Assembly: GCA_003524565.1 (NCBI GenBank)
Contig: DQGU01000007.1
Location: forward strand, 4,648 to 9,704
Direction of reading: 5' to 3'
From: Rhodospirillaceae bacterium
GTDB taxonomy: Bacteria; Pseudomonadota; Alphaproteobacteria; Micavibrionales; UBA2020
DNA length: 5,057 nt
A model generated the notes under the pieces. The model was given only the letters and a program-made list of their open reading frames with translations, did no database searches and was not told where the DNA came from. Each line of letters starts with the position of its first letter. The first letter of the stretch is position 1. Position numbers and translations under genes: made by a program. Below are positions 1 through 5,057 of this stretch, piece after piece.

Positions 1-228
1 GTCCGTCTTTTCGCCAACATGGTTGCCGGCCACACGATGATGAAAGTCTTCGCGGGTTTTTCGGTCATGATGGCGGCAAGCTCCGGCCTTGGCATGGCGG
101 GCGCGGTTCTGCCGCTGCTCATCAACACGGCGCTGGTCGGCCTCGAAATCCTTATCGCCTTCATTCAGGCGTATGTTTTCGCGGTACTGACCTGCATGTA
201 CCTCAAAGACGCGATTGAACTGCACTAA
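1..228 (+). CDS. atpB: F0F1 ATP synthase subunit a, C-terminal part (5' end outside window)
   Basis: Frame 1 is open from the first base and ends at TAA 226-228, giving the last 75 residues of the membrane subunit that forms the proton half-channels against the c-ring. The fragment opens with VRLFANMVAGH. R2 (codon 4-6) aligns with the essential stator arginine of the family (E. coli aR210). FIQAYVFAVLT near the end carries Q56, matching E. coli Q252. H11 and E49 sit where E. coli has E219 and H245, so the acid/histidine pair is reversed, as in mitochondria and alphaproteobacteria. Two hydrophobic helices are visible (about 14-40 and 44-68), followed by a short polar tail KDAIELH. The ATG at 19 is internal, because homology continues upstream of it. 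The gene is first in an apparent F0 operon, 60 bp before atpE. The identity is near certain; only the upstream extent is unknown. Confidence 0.97.
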   Translation, partial: VRLFANMVAGHTMMKVFAGFSVMMAASSGLGMAGAVLPLLINTALVGLEILIAFIQAYVFAVLTCMYLKDAIELH

Positions 229-288
229 CCCAGGAACTCGTTTCAAACCAAAACTAACCAACGCACAGAAAAAAGAAGGAAAATCACT

Positions 289-513
289 ATGGAACTCGAA
301 TCTGCAAAAATGATCGGCGCTGCTCTCGCTGTTCTGCCGCTTTTCGGCGTCGGCCTCGGCCTCGGCATGCTGTTCTCCAGCATCATCAACGCTATCGGCC
401 GCAACCCCTCCGTTGCGCCGACCGTTAAAGGCGCTGGCCTGCTGTACTTCGCACTTATCGAAGCAACCGGCCTGTTCGCACTGCTGATCGCCCTCATCGT
501 TCTGCTGGGCTAA
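289..513 (+). CDS. atpE: F0F1 ATP synthase subunit c (proteolipid)
   Basis: A complete 74-residue hairpin protein, the usual length for this subunit, which oligomerises into the rotating proton-carrying ring of the inner membrane. Helix 1 (about 8-33) carries the glycine packing motif GVGLGLG (20-26). The polar loop has R38-N39-P40, the conserved contact with the gamma/epsilon stalk. Helix 2 (about 49-73) carries the ion-binding carboxylate E58 in the context ALIEATGLF. The residue after E58 is Ala, and helix 1 has no Gln in the glycine region, so the sodium-binding signature is absent and proton coupling is inferred. The start is supported by AGAAGGA at 274-280, eight bases upstream. Start and stop fit the family length exactly. 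The b' gene begins 24 bp after the stop, suggesting co-transcription with its neighbours. Confidence 0.98.
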   Translation: MELESAKMIGAALAVLPLFGVGLGLGMLFSSIINAIGRNPSVAPTVKGAGLLYFALIEATGLFALLIALIVLLG

Positions 514-537
514 TCGCATACCAAGAGGAAAAAAGTC

Positions 538-633
538 ATGGCAACACGCCGACCGTTCGTATCCCTGCCCTTTGCCGCGCTGGCGCTGACCGTCTTGTTG
601 ATGGCAAGTGCGCCTGTGGCATCTTCATGGGCC
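538..633 (+). other. Predicted signal peptide of b' (codons 1-32)
   Basis: Positive residues R4 and R5 are followed by a hydrophobic stretch (about 12-28) and a small-residue site, S30-W31-A32 before E33-E34. This fits a signal peptidase I cleavage site. If it is cut, the mature protein keeps a single membrane helix with N-out/C-in topology, which is the correct orientation for a b-type stator. If it is not cut, the protein would have two membrane segments, and its N-terminus would be cytoplasmic. Confidence 0.65.
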
Positions 634-1338
634 GAAGAACGCACGGTCGGCGTGTCCGTTGACAACGCTGGCACGGATGCTGCGCAAGAAGCCGAGAAAA
701 TGGCTGAACGCGTAGCCCCCGCAGCAGCTGCCCCTTCCTCGAACGAAGCCGAAGCGGATTTGCCGCTGCAAGCTGCAACCGAAGAAGCTTTCGATGTGGA
801 CGCCGCCGCGGCAGCTGCCGCACATGACGGCGAGCACAAAAAATCCGGCCTGCCGCAGCTCGACCCCTCGACCTATCCCAGCCAGATTTTCTGGCTGCTG
901 GTGTCTTTCGTGCTGCTCTATACCCTGATGTCCCGCGTAGCGCTGCCGCGTGTGACCGAAGTTCTGGACATGCGCCAGACCCAGCGTGACAACAACCTGA
1001 ACCGTGCCGAACACCTGCAGGAAGACGCCGCGAAAATTCGCCAGACGCTCGACGCCTCCATGGCGGCAGCACAGGCAGAAGCGCAAGCGACCCTGAGCGC
1101 GCGCGAACAGGAAAATGCCAAAAAGATGAACGCGGAAAACGCCCGTTTCATGGAACATGCGCGCAACCGCATTACCAGCGCAGAGCAAAACATCAGCAAA
1201 GCGAAAGAAGAAGCCCTTCTGTCGCTGGCCGATATTTCCGCCGAAGTGGCCGCCGACATCGTGCAGAAAGTCTCCGGTTCGGCCGCCAACAAAAACGACG
1301 CCAAAAAAGTCGTCATGAAACTGATGCAGGAAGGGTAA
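538..1338 (+). CDS. atpF2: F0F1 ATP synthase subunit b' with signal peptide and long N-terminal extension
   Basis: This 266-residue protein is the second b-type stator subunit (b', also called AtpG or AtpX). It pairs with subunit b to hold F1 against the rotating ring. The family core starts near residue 105: LPQLDPSTYPSQIFWLLV leads into one membrane helix (about 116-132), then LMSRVALPRV and a long charged helix (about 140-245) for the peripheral stalk. Upstream of the core lie about 105 extra residues. Residues 1-32 look like a Sec signal peptide (R4-R5, hydrophobic 12-28, likely cut after S-W-A32). Residues 33-104 are rich in Ala and Glu, with an Ala run at 89-95. Many alphaproteobacterial b' proteins have shorter extensions of this kind. 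The extension should lie in the periplasm. The start at 538 has AGAGGAA at 524-530, spaced seven bases. The core identity is firm; the role of the extension is unknown. Confidence 0.95.
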   Translation: MATRRPFVSLPFAALALTVLLMASAPVASSWAEERTVGVSVDNAGTDAAQEAEKMAERVAPAAAAPSSNEAEADLPLQAATEEAFDVDAAAAAAAHDGEHKKSGLPQLDPSTYPSQIFWLLVSFVLLYTLMSRVALPRVTEVLDMRQTQRDNNLNRAEHLQEDAAKIRQTLDASMAAAQAEAQATLSAREQENAKKMNAENARFMEHARNRITSAEQNISKAKEEALLSLADISAEVAADIVQKVSGSAANKNDAKKVVMKLMQEG

Positions 1339-1342
1339 GAAC

Positions 1343-1843
1343 ATGGCTGCCGAACATACCGGTCTTCTGGCCGACAGCAATTTCTGGGTTCTGCTCTCCA
1401 CCATCGCTTTCGCCGCGATTGTCTGGAAAAAAGGCCGCAAGCCGATTACCGACATGCTGGATGCCCGCACCGACCGCATCCGCGCGGAACTGGAAGAAGC
1501 AGAACGTCTGCGCGTAGAGGCGCAAGACCTTCTGTCTGAAACGCAAAAGAAACACCGCGACGCCCTGCAAACCGCGCAAAAAATCATCGATAACGCGAAG
1601 AAAAACGCGCAGTCGCTGGAACAGGAAGCGCAGCAGCGTCTTGAAGACAGCCTGAAGCGCCGCGAAGCCCAGCTGATTGAGCGCATTCAGCGCGCCGAAG
1701 CAGCCGCCGTACAGGAACTGCGCAACCAGGCCGCCGACATCGCCACCCGCGCCGCTGAAATCATGCTGGAAGACGCGCTTGCCAAGCGCGGCGCCAAGCT
1801 GGTTGACGAAGCGATTGACGAAATCCCCGCACGTCTGAACTGA
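1343..1843 (+). CDS. atpF: F0F1 ATP synthase subunit b
   Basis: A complete 166-residue stator subunit of normal length. A short N-terminal segment is followed by one membrane helix (about 12-28, FWVLLSTIAFAAIVW), the basic junction KKGRKPI, and the dimerising segment beginning MLDARTDRIRAELEEAERLR. A continuous, highly charged helix then runs to the C-terminus and would reach the delta subunit on top of F1. It should form a heterodimer with the upstream b'. The start is four bases after the b' stop, and its Shine-Dalgarno (AGGAAGGG, 1329-1335 region) lies inside the last b' codons, so translation of the two genes is probably coupled. It is the last gene of the F0 group: a strong terminator follows 13 bp after the stop. 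The F1 genes are not here, consistent with the split alphaproteobacterial arrangement. Confidence 0.97.
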   Translation: MAAEHTGLLADSNFWVLLSTIAFAAIVWKKGRKPITDMLDARTDRIRAELEEAERLRVEAQDLLSETQKKHRDALQTAQKIIDNAKKNAQSLEQEAQQRLEDSLKRREAQLIERIQRAEAAAVQELRNQAADIATRAAEIMLEDALAKRGAKLVDEAIDEIPARLN

Positions 1844-1856
1844 TTTAGATTTGCCC

Positions 1857-1896
1857 AATAAAAAAGGCCGGTGCATGAACACCGGCCTTTTTTATT
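1857..1896. terminator. Bidirectional intrinsic terminator between converging genes
   Basis: A perfect 17-bp inverted repeat (arms 1857-1873 and 1880-1896) with a 6-base loop CATGAA. The G+C core is GGCCGGTG/CACCGGCC. The left arm is flanked by a run of six A and the right arm by six T, so each strand reads a GC-rich stem followed by a U tract. It lies 13 bp after the atpF stop and 19 bp beyond the stop of the leftward gene, so it can terminate both transcripts. Confidence 0.93.
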
Positions 1897-1915
1897 GAGG
1901 CAAAGCTGCGGGCGC

Positions 1916-3388
1916 TTAGAACCCGCCACCGTCAAATCCGCCGCCGCCGCTAAAGCCACCACCGAAATCGGATACGGAGATGGAAATATCCGGCACCGAA
2001 ATATCGGGCACAGAAATGTCAGGCACCGAGATATCCGGCACACTGACGTTCACATCCGGCACATTAACGTCAATTGCGCCCACAGCACCGTCAAGCGCGG
2101 CGCTGTTGAAGCTGTCACCAATCGCAGCCCCCGCATCCGGCACGGATACATCGGGCACGCTCGGCACATGCGTAATATCGCTCATCATAATGACCGCCAT
2201 GAAAAACACAGGGTCCATGCCGCCGGGCGCAGTGGATGTCGCAGACGAAGCCGACGACGCAGGGCTGAATTTATAATCCCGCACCGCCGTGCTGGTCTGG
2301 CGCATTTGCGTGGTTGCTGCACGCACACCCGTTTGCATACCCGCAAAGCTGGTCTGGATGCCCTTGAGGTCGATGGTGATGCGTGTGCTGCCCGATTGGC
2401 TGGCACCGCGGCGCAGTTTGGACATGTGCTTGTCCAGCTTGCCGCCCGCCTGCTGCACCGTCTGGCGGGTTTTAACCGCGCCATCGTGGATTTTACGCAG
2501 GTTTTCCAGCTTGGCGCGCTGCTCTGTCACAAACACGGGGAATTTTCCGCCCAGTTTTTTCGCTGCGCGGTTAAAGAACGACATGTCTTCAAAGCTGGCC
2601 AAGATTTGCTTTTTCAGGTTTTCGCGCACCGTCATCTCGCTGACGGCGGCATCCGCTGCCGCGCGCATGTCTTTCAAGACGGGCTGAATGCGGTTCGATT
2701 CAGCTGCAATTTCAGCAACGCGCGTTGACTTTTCCCCGCGCGCATCGCGGTCTTGACGCTGTGCCAGCTGCACGGAGGGGATGGTTTCGCCTTTTTCGGC
2801 AAAGCTGCGTATCAAGGCGCGGCCGCCGCGGTAATGACTGTCCGTCAGCCATGCCCAGGCATGCGCGAAGCCTTTTTTGGAGGAAAAATAACCGATATCT
2901 TCCTCGTTCAGTTGAGGCTTGCCCCCTTGACCTGCGGCAGCGTTAAAGTAATTGACAGGCTTCAAGGCCTTTTCACGCCTGTCTATACTGTCGGACAATT
3001 TCAAAATCTGATTGCCCAGCGTCGCGCTCTCGCTACCCAGCGTTTCCAGCTTTTGCTTGAGCGTCTTTTCTTCGCCATGCGTGGCGACAAGGCCGCTCAG
3101 GCGGATTTCGGCTGCGCGCGCGGCCGCCATATCGTCGTGATATTTTTCTTCGAAATCATGCTTATGATTAGTCAGGCCGGACAGCGATTTCAGCATTTCG
3201 CTGTTTATGGGGCGCAGCTGCGCGGTTACAAATTTGTCGAGCGCGCGGGTGTAAAGCTCGCCCACCGTCTCCATATCCGATTTTGTTTTGCTGATGGTGT
3301 CGTCAATATCGCGGATGACTTTGGCGTTTTCGCCAAGGATGCTTTCGAACGTGTTCTTAACATCGCGGATGCTATGTCTTTCGGTCAT
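1916..3388 (-). CDS. Uncharacterised coiled-coil-like protein with VPDIS repeats and Gly/Phe-rich C-terminus
   Basis: I do not recognise this 490-residue protein. There is no signal peptide. Residues 1-145 and about 205-325 are highly charged and look largely helical, probably coiled coil (for example AAEIRLSGL, EEKTLKQKLETLGSES). Between them, about 160-200, is a more globular, aromatic stretch with YFSSKKGF and AWAWLTDSHYRGG. Residues 375-388 are a Ser/Ala/Thr linker. Residues 392-402 (DPVFFMAVIMM) are hydrophobic but short for a membrane helix. Residues 407-472 are built of VPD-based repeats, with four clean VPDIS copies at about 450-469. The tail 475-490 is GGGF-type and ends in Phe. The start has AAGGGAAGG seven bases upstream (3396-3404), and a promoter is visible further upstream. 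It is a single-gene unit, converging on atpF and divergent from putA. Long reading frames on the opposite strand here are antisense shadows with no sensible protein features. The gene is well supported; its function is unknown. A filament-like, scaffold or envelope-associated role is only a guess. Confidence 0.9.
   Translation of the reverse strand: MTERHSIRDVKNTFESILGENAKVIRDIDDTISKTKSDMETVGELYTRALDKFVTAQLRPINSEMLKSLSGLTNHKHDFEEKYHDDMAAARAAEIRLSGLVATHGEEKTLKQKLETLGSESATLGNQILKLSDSIDRREKALKPVNYFNAAAGQGGKPQLNEEDIGYFSSKKGFAHAWAWLTDSHYRGGRALIRSFAEKGETIPSVQLAQRQDRDARGEKSTRVAEIAAESNRIQPVLKDMRAAADAAVSEMTVRENLKKQILASFEDMSFFNRAAKKLGGKFPVFVTEQRAKLENLRKIHDGAVKTRQTVQQAGGKLDKHMSKLRRGASQSGSTRITIDLKGIQTSFAGMQTGVRAATTQMRQTSTAVRDYKFSPASSASSATSTAPGGMDPVFFMAVIMMSDITHVPSVPDVSVPDAGAAIGDSFNSAALDGAVGAIDVNVPDVNVSVPDISVPDISVPDISVPDISISVSDFGGGFSGGGGFDGGGF
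1983..2042 (-). repeat. Four tandem 15-bp units encoding VPDIS
   Basis: Four adjacent 15-bp units (1983-1997, 1998-2012, 2013-2027, 2028-2042), each covering one VPDIS pentapeptide of the leftward gene. They differ almost only at third codon positions: the Pro codon is CCG, CCC or CCT, Asp is GAT or GAC, and Ile is ATT or ATC. This indicates selection on the peptide rather than very recent DNA duplication. Degenerate units (VPDVS, VPDVN) extend the pattern to about 2170. Confidence 0.9.
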
Positions 3389-3395
3389 TCAGGGA

Positions 3396-3404
3396 CCTTC
3401 CCTT
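3396..3404 (-). promoter_or_regulatory. Shine-Dalgarno of the leftward coiled-coil gene
   Basis: Read on the minus strand this is AAGGGAAGG, seven bases before the ATG at 3388-3386. It fixes the start of the unknown gene and supports the minus strand as the coding strand. Confidence 0.75.
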
Positions 3405-3436
3405 TCGTTTTTCTCTACTGTTTTTGATACAAGCAT

Positions 3437-3465
3437 ATCCTAGCTTTTTGCTGCACCCACGTCAA
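3437..3465 (-). promoter_or_regulatory. Candidate sigma70-type promoter for the leftward gene
   Basis: On the minus strand, TTGACG (3465-3460, five of six consensus bases) and TAGGAT (3442-3437, four of six) are separated by exactly 17 bp. Transcription would begin near 3430, giving a leader of about 40 nt that includes the Shine-Dalgarno. A second TTGACA lies 11 bp upstream (3476-3471), but I see no matching -10 for it. The call rests on pattern only. Confidence 0.5.
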
Positions 3466-3480
3466 TTTTATGTCAATTTT
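3461..3480. repeat. 9-bp direct repeat with 11-bp period overlapping the -35 region
   Basis: GTCAATTTT occurs at 3461-3469 and again at 3472-3480, about one helical turn apart, in the AT-rich divergent intergenic region. It duplicates the -35-like element of the leftward promoter. It could be a tandem binding site on one face of the DNA, or simply a local duplication in AT-rich sequence. Confidence 0.5.
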
Positions 3481-3534
3481 TCTTTTTATATCAAATAATT
3501 AAAGAAAACGGTACATAAACACCGCAATTCGGAA

Positions 3535-3556
3535 TTTGCATTTTGCCCCATGCAAA
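3535..3556. promoter_or_regulatory. Inverted repeat upstream of putA, possible operator
   Basis: TTTGCAT (3535-3541) and ATGCAAA (3550-3556) form a perfect 7-bp inverted repeat around the 8-base spacer TTTGCCCC, centred about 70 bp before the putA start. This fits the shape of a dimeric regulator site. As PutA here has no DNA-binding domain, a separate regulator would be needed, such as an Lrp-type PutR, which controls putA in some alphaproteobacteria. The assignment is inferred from position and symmetry only. Confidence 0.35.
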
Positions 3557-3615
3557 CAAACCCTGAAACGGGTAAATTGAATGCACAAAAAATCAAAAAA
3601 CCGGAGACCCGTGCG

Positions 3616-5057
3616 ATGCCCCAAGCTGCCACATCCCTGCCGCCGTCAAGCCGCCGCGCCGGCGCGTCCGCCCTGCCGCTCAATGACGCTTATCATCTGG
3701 ATGAAAACAAATCGGTGGCGGAACATCTTGCACTTATCCCGCTTGATGACGCGGCAACACTGCGCGTCAAGGGGCGCGCGCGCCAGTTGATACAAACGGT
3801 GCGCGACAACCGCCGCCGTTTTGGCGGCATTGACCGCTTCCTCAACGAATTTGGCCTGACCACGCGCGAAGGCATCGCCCTGATGTGCCTTGCGGAGGCA
3901 CTTTTGCGTATCCCCGACAGCGACACCGCCGATAAAATGATACGCGACAAAATCGGCGGCGCGGAGTGGGACAAACATATCGGCAAGGCCGACAGCCTTT
4001 TCGTCAATGCCTCCACCTGGGCGCTCATGCTGACGGGCAAGGTGATTGCGGATGTGGAGGAGGAAAAAGCCCTCTCCGTTTCCGCCATCGCGGGCAAAAT
4101 CGTATCGCGCGTGGGCGAGCCCGTGGTGCGTCAGGCCATGCTGCACGCCATGAAAATCATGGGACAGCAATTCGTCATGGGGCGCAGCATCGGCGAAGCG
4201 CTTTTGCGCGCTGAAGACGCCGAAAAGAATGGCTCCCGCCATTCATACGACATGCTGGGCGAAGGTGCGCGCACGATGGCCGACGCGCAGCGTTATTTCG
4301 ACGCCTATGACAGCGCCATCCATGCCATCGGCAAGGCCGCCATGGGCCGCGGCTGTATCGAGGCGCCGGGCATTTCCGTCAAGCTTTCCGCCCTGCACCC
4401 GCGCTATGAATACGCCAAGCGCGCGACTTGCGTGCCGGATTTGAGCGAAAAACTTCTGAAGCTTGCGCAAAAATGCGCACAATATAATATCGGCCTGACG
4501 GTGGACGCCGAAGAAGCGCACCGTCTTGAAATCTCGCTGGAGATTATCGGCAATGTTTTCCGCGACCCGTCGCTGAAAGGCTGGGATGGTTTCGGCCTTG
4601 CCATCCAGTCATACCAAAAACGCTGCACGCGCGTTATCGATATCCTTGCCAATATGTGCGAAGAAACAGGCCAGCGCATGATGGTGCGCCTTGTCAAAGG
4701 CGCCTATTGGGACAGCGAAGTGAAATACGCGCAGGTGAACGGCTTGCCCGGTTATCCCGTTTTCACGCGCAAAAACGCGACGGATGTATCCTATCTGGCC
4801 AACGCTGCCAAGATGCTGGCGCGGCGCGATGTGTTCTACCCGATGTTCGCCACGCATAACGCCTATACCGTCGCCGCCATCATGGAAATGGCGGGCGCCG
4901 ACCAGACCGGTTTTGAATTCCAGCGTCTGCACGGCATGGGGGAGCCGCTTTATCACCAAATCGTCGGGCGCGGCGAAGGCAAATATCCCTGCCGTATCTA
5001 TGCCCCCGTCGGCAGCCATCAGGATTTGCTGCCCTATCTGGTGCGCCGCCTGCTGGA
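3616..5057 (+). CDS. putA: Bifunctional proline dehydrogenase / L-glutamate-gamma-semialdehyde dehydrogenase PutA, N-terminal part (3' end outside window)
   Basis: The frame is open for 480 codons from ATG 3616 to the window end. PutA oxidises proline to P5C with FAD, passes electrons to quinone, then oxidises glutamate semialdehyde to glutamate. Visible here are an N-terminal helical arm (about 30-200, including REGIALMCLAEALLRIPD) and nearly all of the FAD-binding proline dehydrogenase barrel. Barrel motifs include MLGEGART, GISVKLSALHPRYE (K256, matching E. coli K329), TVDAEEAHRLE (D297, D370), RLVKGAYWD (R358 and Y364, R431 and Y437), FATHNAYT, FQRLHGMGEPLY, CRIYAPVGSH (Y462, Y540) and LVRRLLE (R477-R478, R555-R556). 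The active-site set appears intact; only the final Glu is cut at its last base. E. coli-type PutA has a ribbon-helix-helix repressor domain at its N-terminus; here the offset is about 73 residues and no such domain is seen. The aldehyde dehydrogenase half lies outside, so bifunctionality is inferred from the arm and family. GGAG at 3603-3606 supports the start. Confidence 0.96.
   Translation, partial: MPQAATSLPPSSRRAGASALPLNDAYHLDENKSVAEHLALIPLDDAATLRVKGRARQLIQTVRDNRRRFGGIDRFLNEFGLTTREGIALMCLAEALLRIPDSDTADKMIRDKIGGAEWDKHIGKADSLFVNASTWALMLTGKVIADVEEEKALSVSAIAGKIVSRVGEPVVRQAMLHAMKIMGQQFVMGRSIGEALLRAEDAEKNGSRHSYDMLGEGARTMADAQRYFDAYDSAIHAIGKAAMGRGCIEAPGISVKLSALHPRYEYAKRATCVPDLSEKLLKLAQKCAQYNIGLTVDAEEAHRLEISLEIIGNVFRDPSLKGWDGFGLAIQSYQKRCTRVIDILANMCEETGQRMMVRLVKGAYWDSEVKYAQVNGLPGYPVFTRKNATDVSYLANAAKMLARRDVFYPMFATHNAYTVAAIMEMAGADQTGFEFQRLHGMGEPLYHQIVGRGEGKYPCRIYAPVGSHQDLLPYLVRRLL

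Noticed and set aside
289..513. Sodium-dependent c subunit
   Set aside because: The helix 1 Gln and the Ser/Thr directly after the carboxylate, both part of the sodium site, are missing; the residue after E58 is Ala.
625..1686. Leftward 353-codon frame opposite b' and b
   Set aside because: It is antisense to two certain ATP synthase genes. The Ser/Arg/Cys-rich translation is typical of the complement of Ala/Glu-rich coding sequence.
1983..2042. CRISPR-like short tandem array
   Set aside because: The units are adjacent 15-mers without spacers and lie in frame inside a coding region; they encode a peptide repeat.
1871..2728. Long rightward reading frame (285 codons) opposite the unknown gene
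   Set aside because: It starts inside the terminator hairpin, is rich in His and Arg with no domain pattern, has no ribosome binding site, and is antisense to a better-supported gene with promoter, Shine-Dalgarno and in-frame peptide repeats.
2753..3427. Second rightward reading frame (224 codons) opposite the unknown gene
   Set aside because: It is antisense to the coiled-coil gene. It runs through that gene's start and Shine-Dalgarno and shows no coherent protein features.
3425..3438. GATA-N6-TATC inverted repeat near the leftward transcription start
   Set aside because: The arms are only four bases in AT-rich DNA, which is expected by chance.
3568..3612. ACGGGT / ACCCGT 6-bp inverted repeat that could mask the putA start region
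   Set aside because: The stem is only six pairs with a 33-base loop, so it would be weak and is likely by chance.
3646..4242. Leftward 198-codon frame opposite putA
   Set aside because: It is antisense to the conserved putA reading frame and has no supporting start signal.

Overview
The window carries part of an alphaproteobacterial chromosome of moderately high G+C. The main evidence is the order atpB-atpE-b'-b with no alpha, beta, gamma, delta or epsilon genes following. This split F0 operon, with two different b-type stators (b' and b), is typical of Alphaproteobacteria. The a-subunit tail also has the H/E arrangement seen in alphaproteobacteria and mitochondria. I cannot name the genus.

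Layout. Positions 1-1843 (+) hold the membrane (F0) half of ATP synthase: the last 75 codons of atpB, a complete atpE, a complete long b' gene with a signal peptide and an Ala/Glu-rich extension, and a complete atpF. The genes are 60, 24 and 4 bp apart, so they probably form one transcript. A perfect 17-bp inverted repeat (1857-1896), A-rich on the left and T-rich on the right, ends this operon. It can also serve the converging gene on the other strand.

Positions 1916-3388 (-) hold a single 490-codon gene of unknown function. It encodes a long helical, coiled-coil-like protein whose C-terminus changes to Ser/Ala linker, a short hydrophobic patch, VPDIS pentapeptide repeats and a Gly/Phe tail. 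It has its own Shine-Dalgarno sequence and a plausible sigma70-type promoter (3437-3465). This is the least explained part of the window.

Positions 3389-3615 form an AT-rich divergent intergenic region. It holds the leftward promoter, a 9-bp direct repeat with 11-bp period, and a 7-bp inverted repeat that could be an operator for the rightward gene. I found no convincing promoter for the rightward gene.

Positions 3616-5057 (+) hold the first 480 codons of putA (proline dehydrogenase / P5C dehydrogenase), cut by the window end just inside the substrate-binding RRxxE motif. It lacks the N-terminal DNA-binding domain of enterobacterial PutA.

Functionally, the F0 genes build the proton channel and stator, and PutA feeds electrons from proline into the quinone pool that supplies the proton gradient. 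The link is only metabolic; the genes are in separate transcription units. I see no mobile element, CRISPR array, tRNA or rRNA, and no clear sign of a new multi-gene system.
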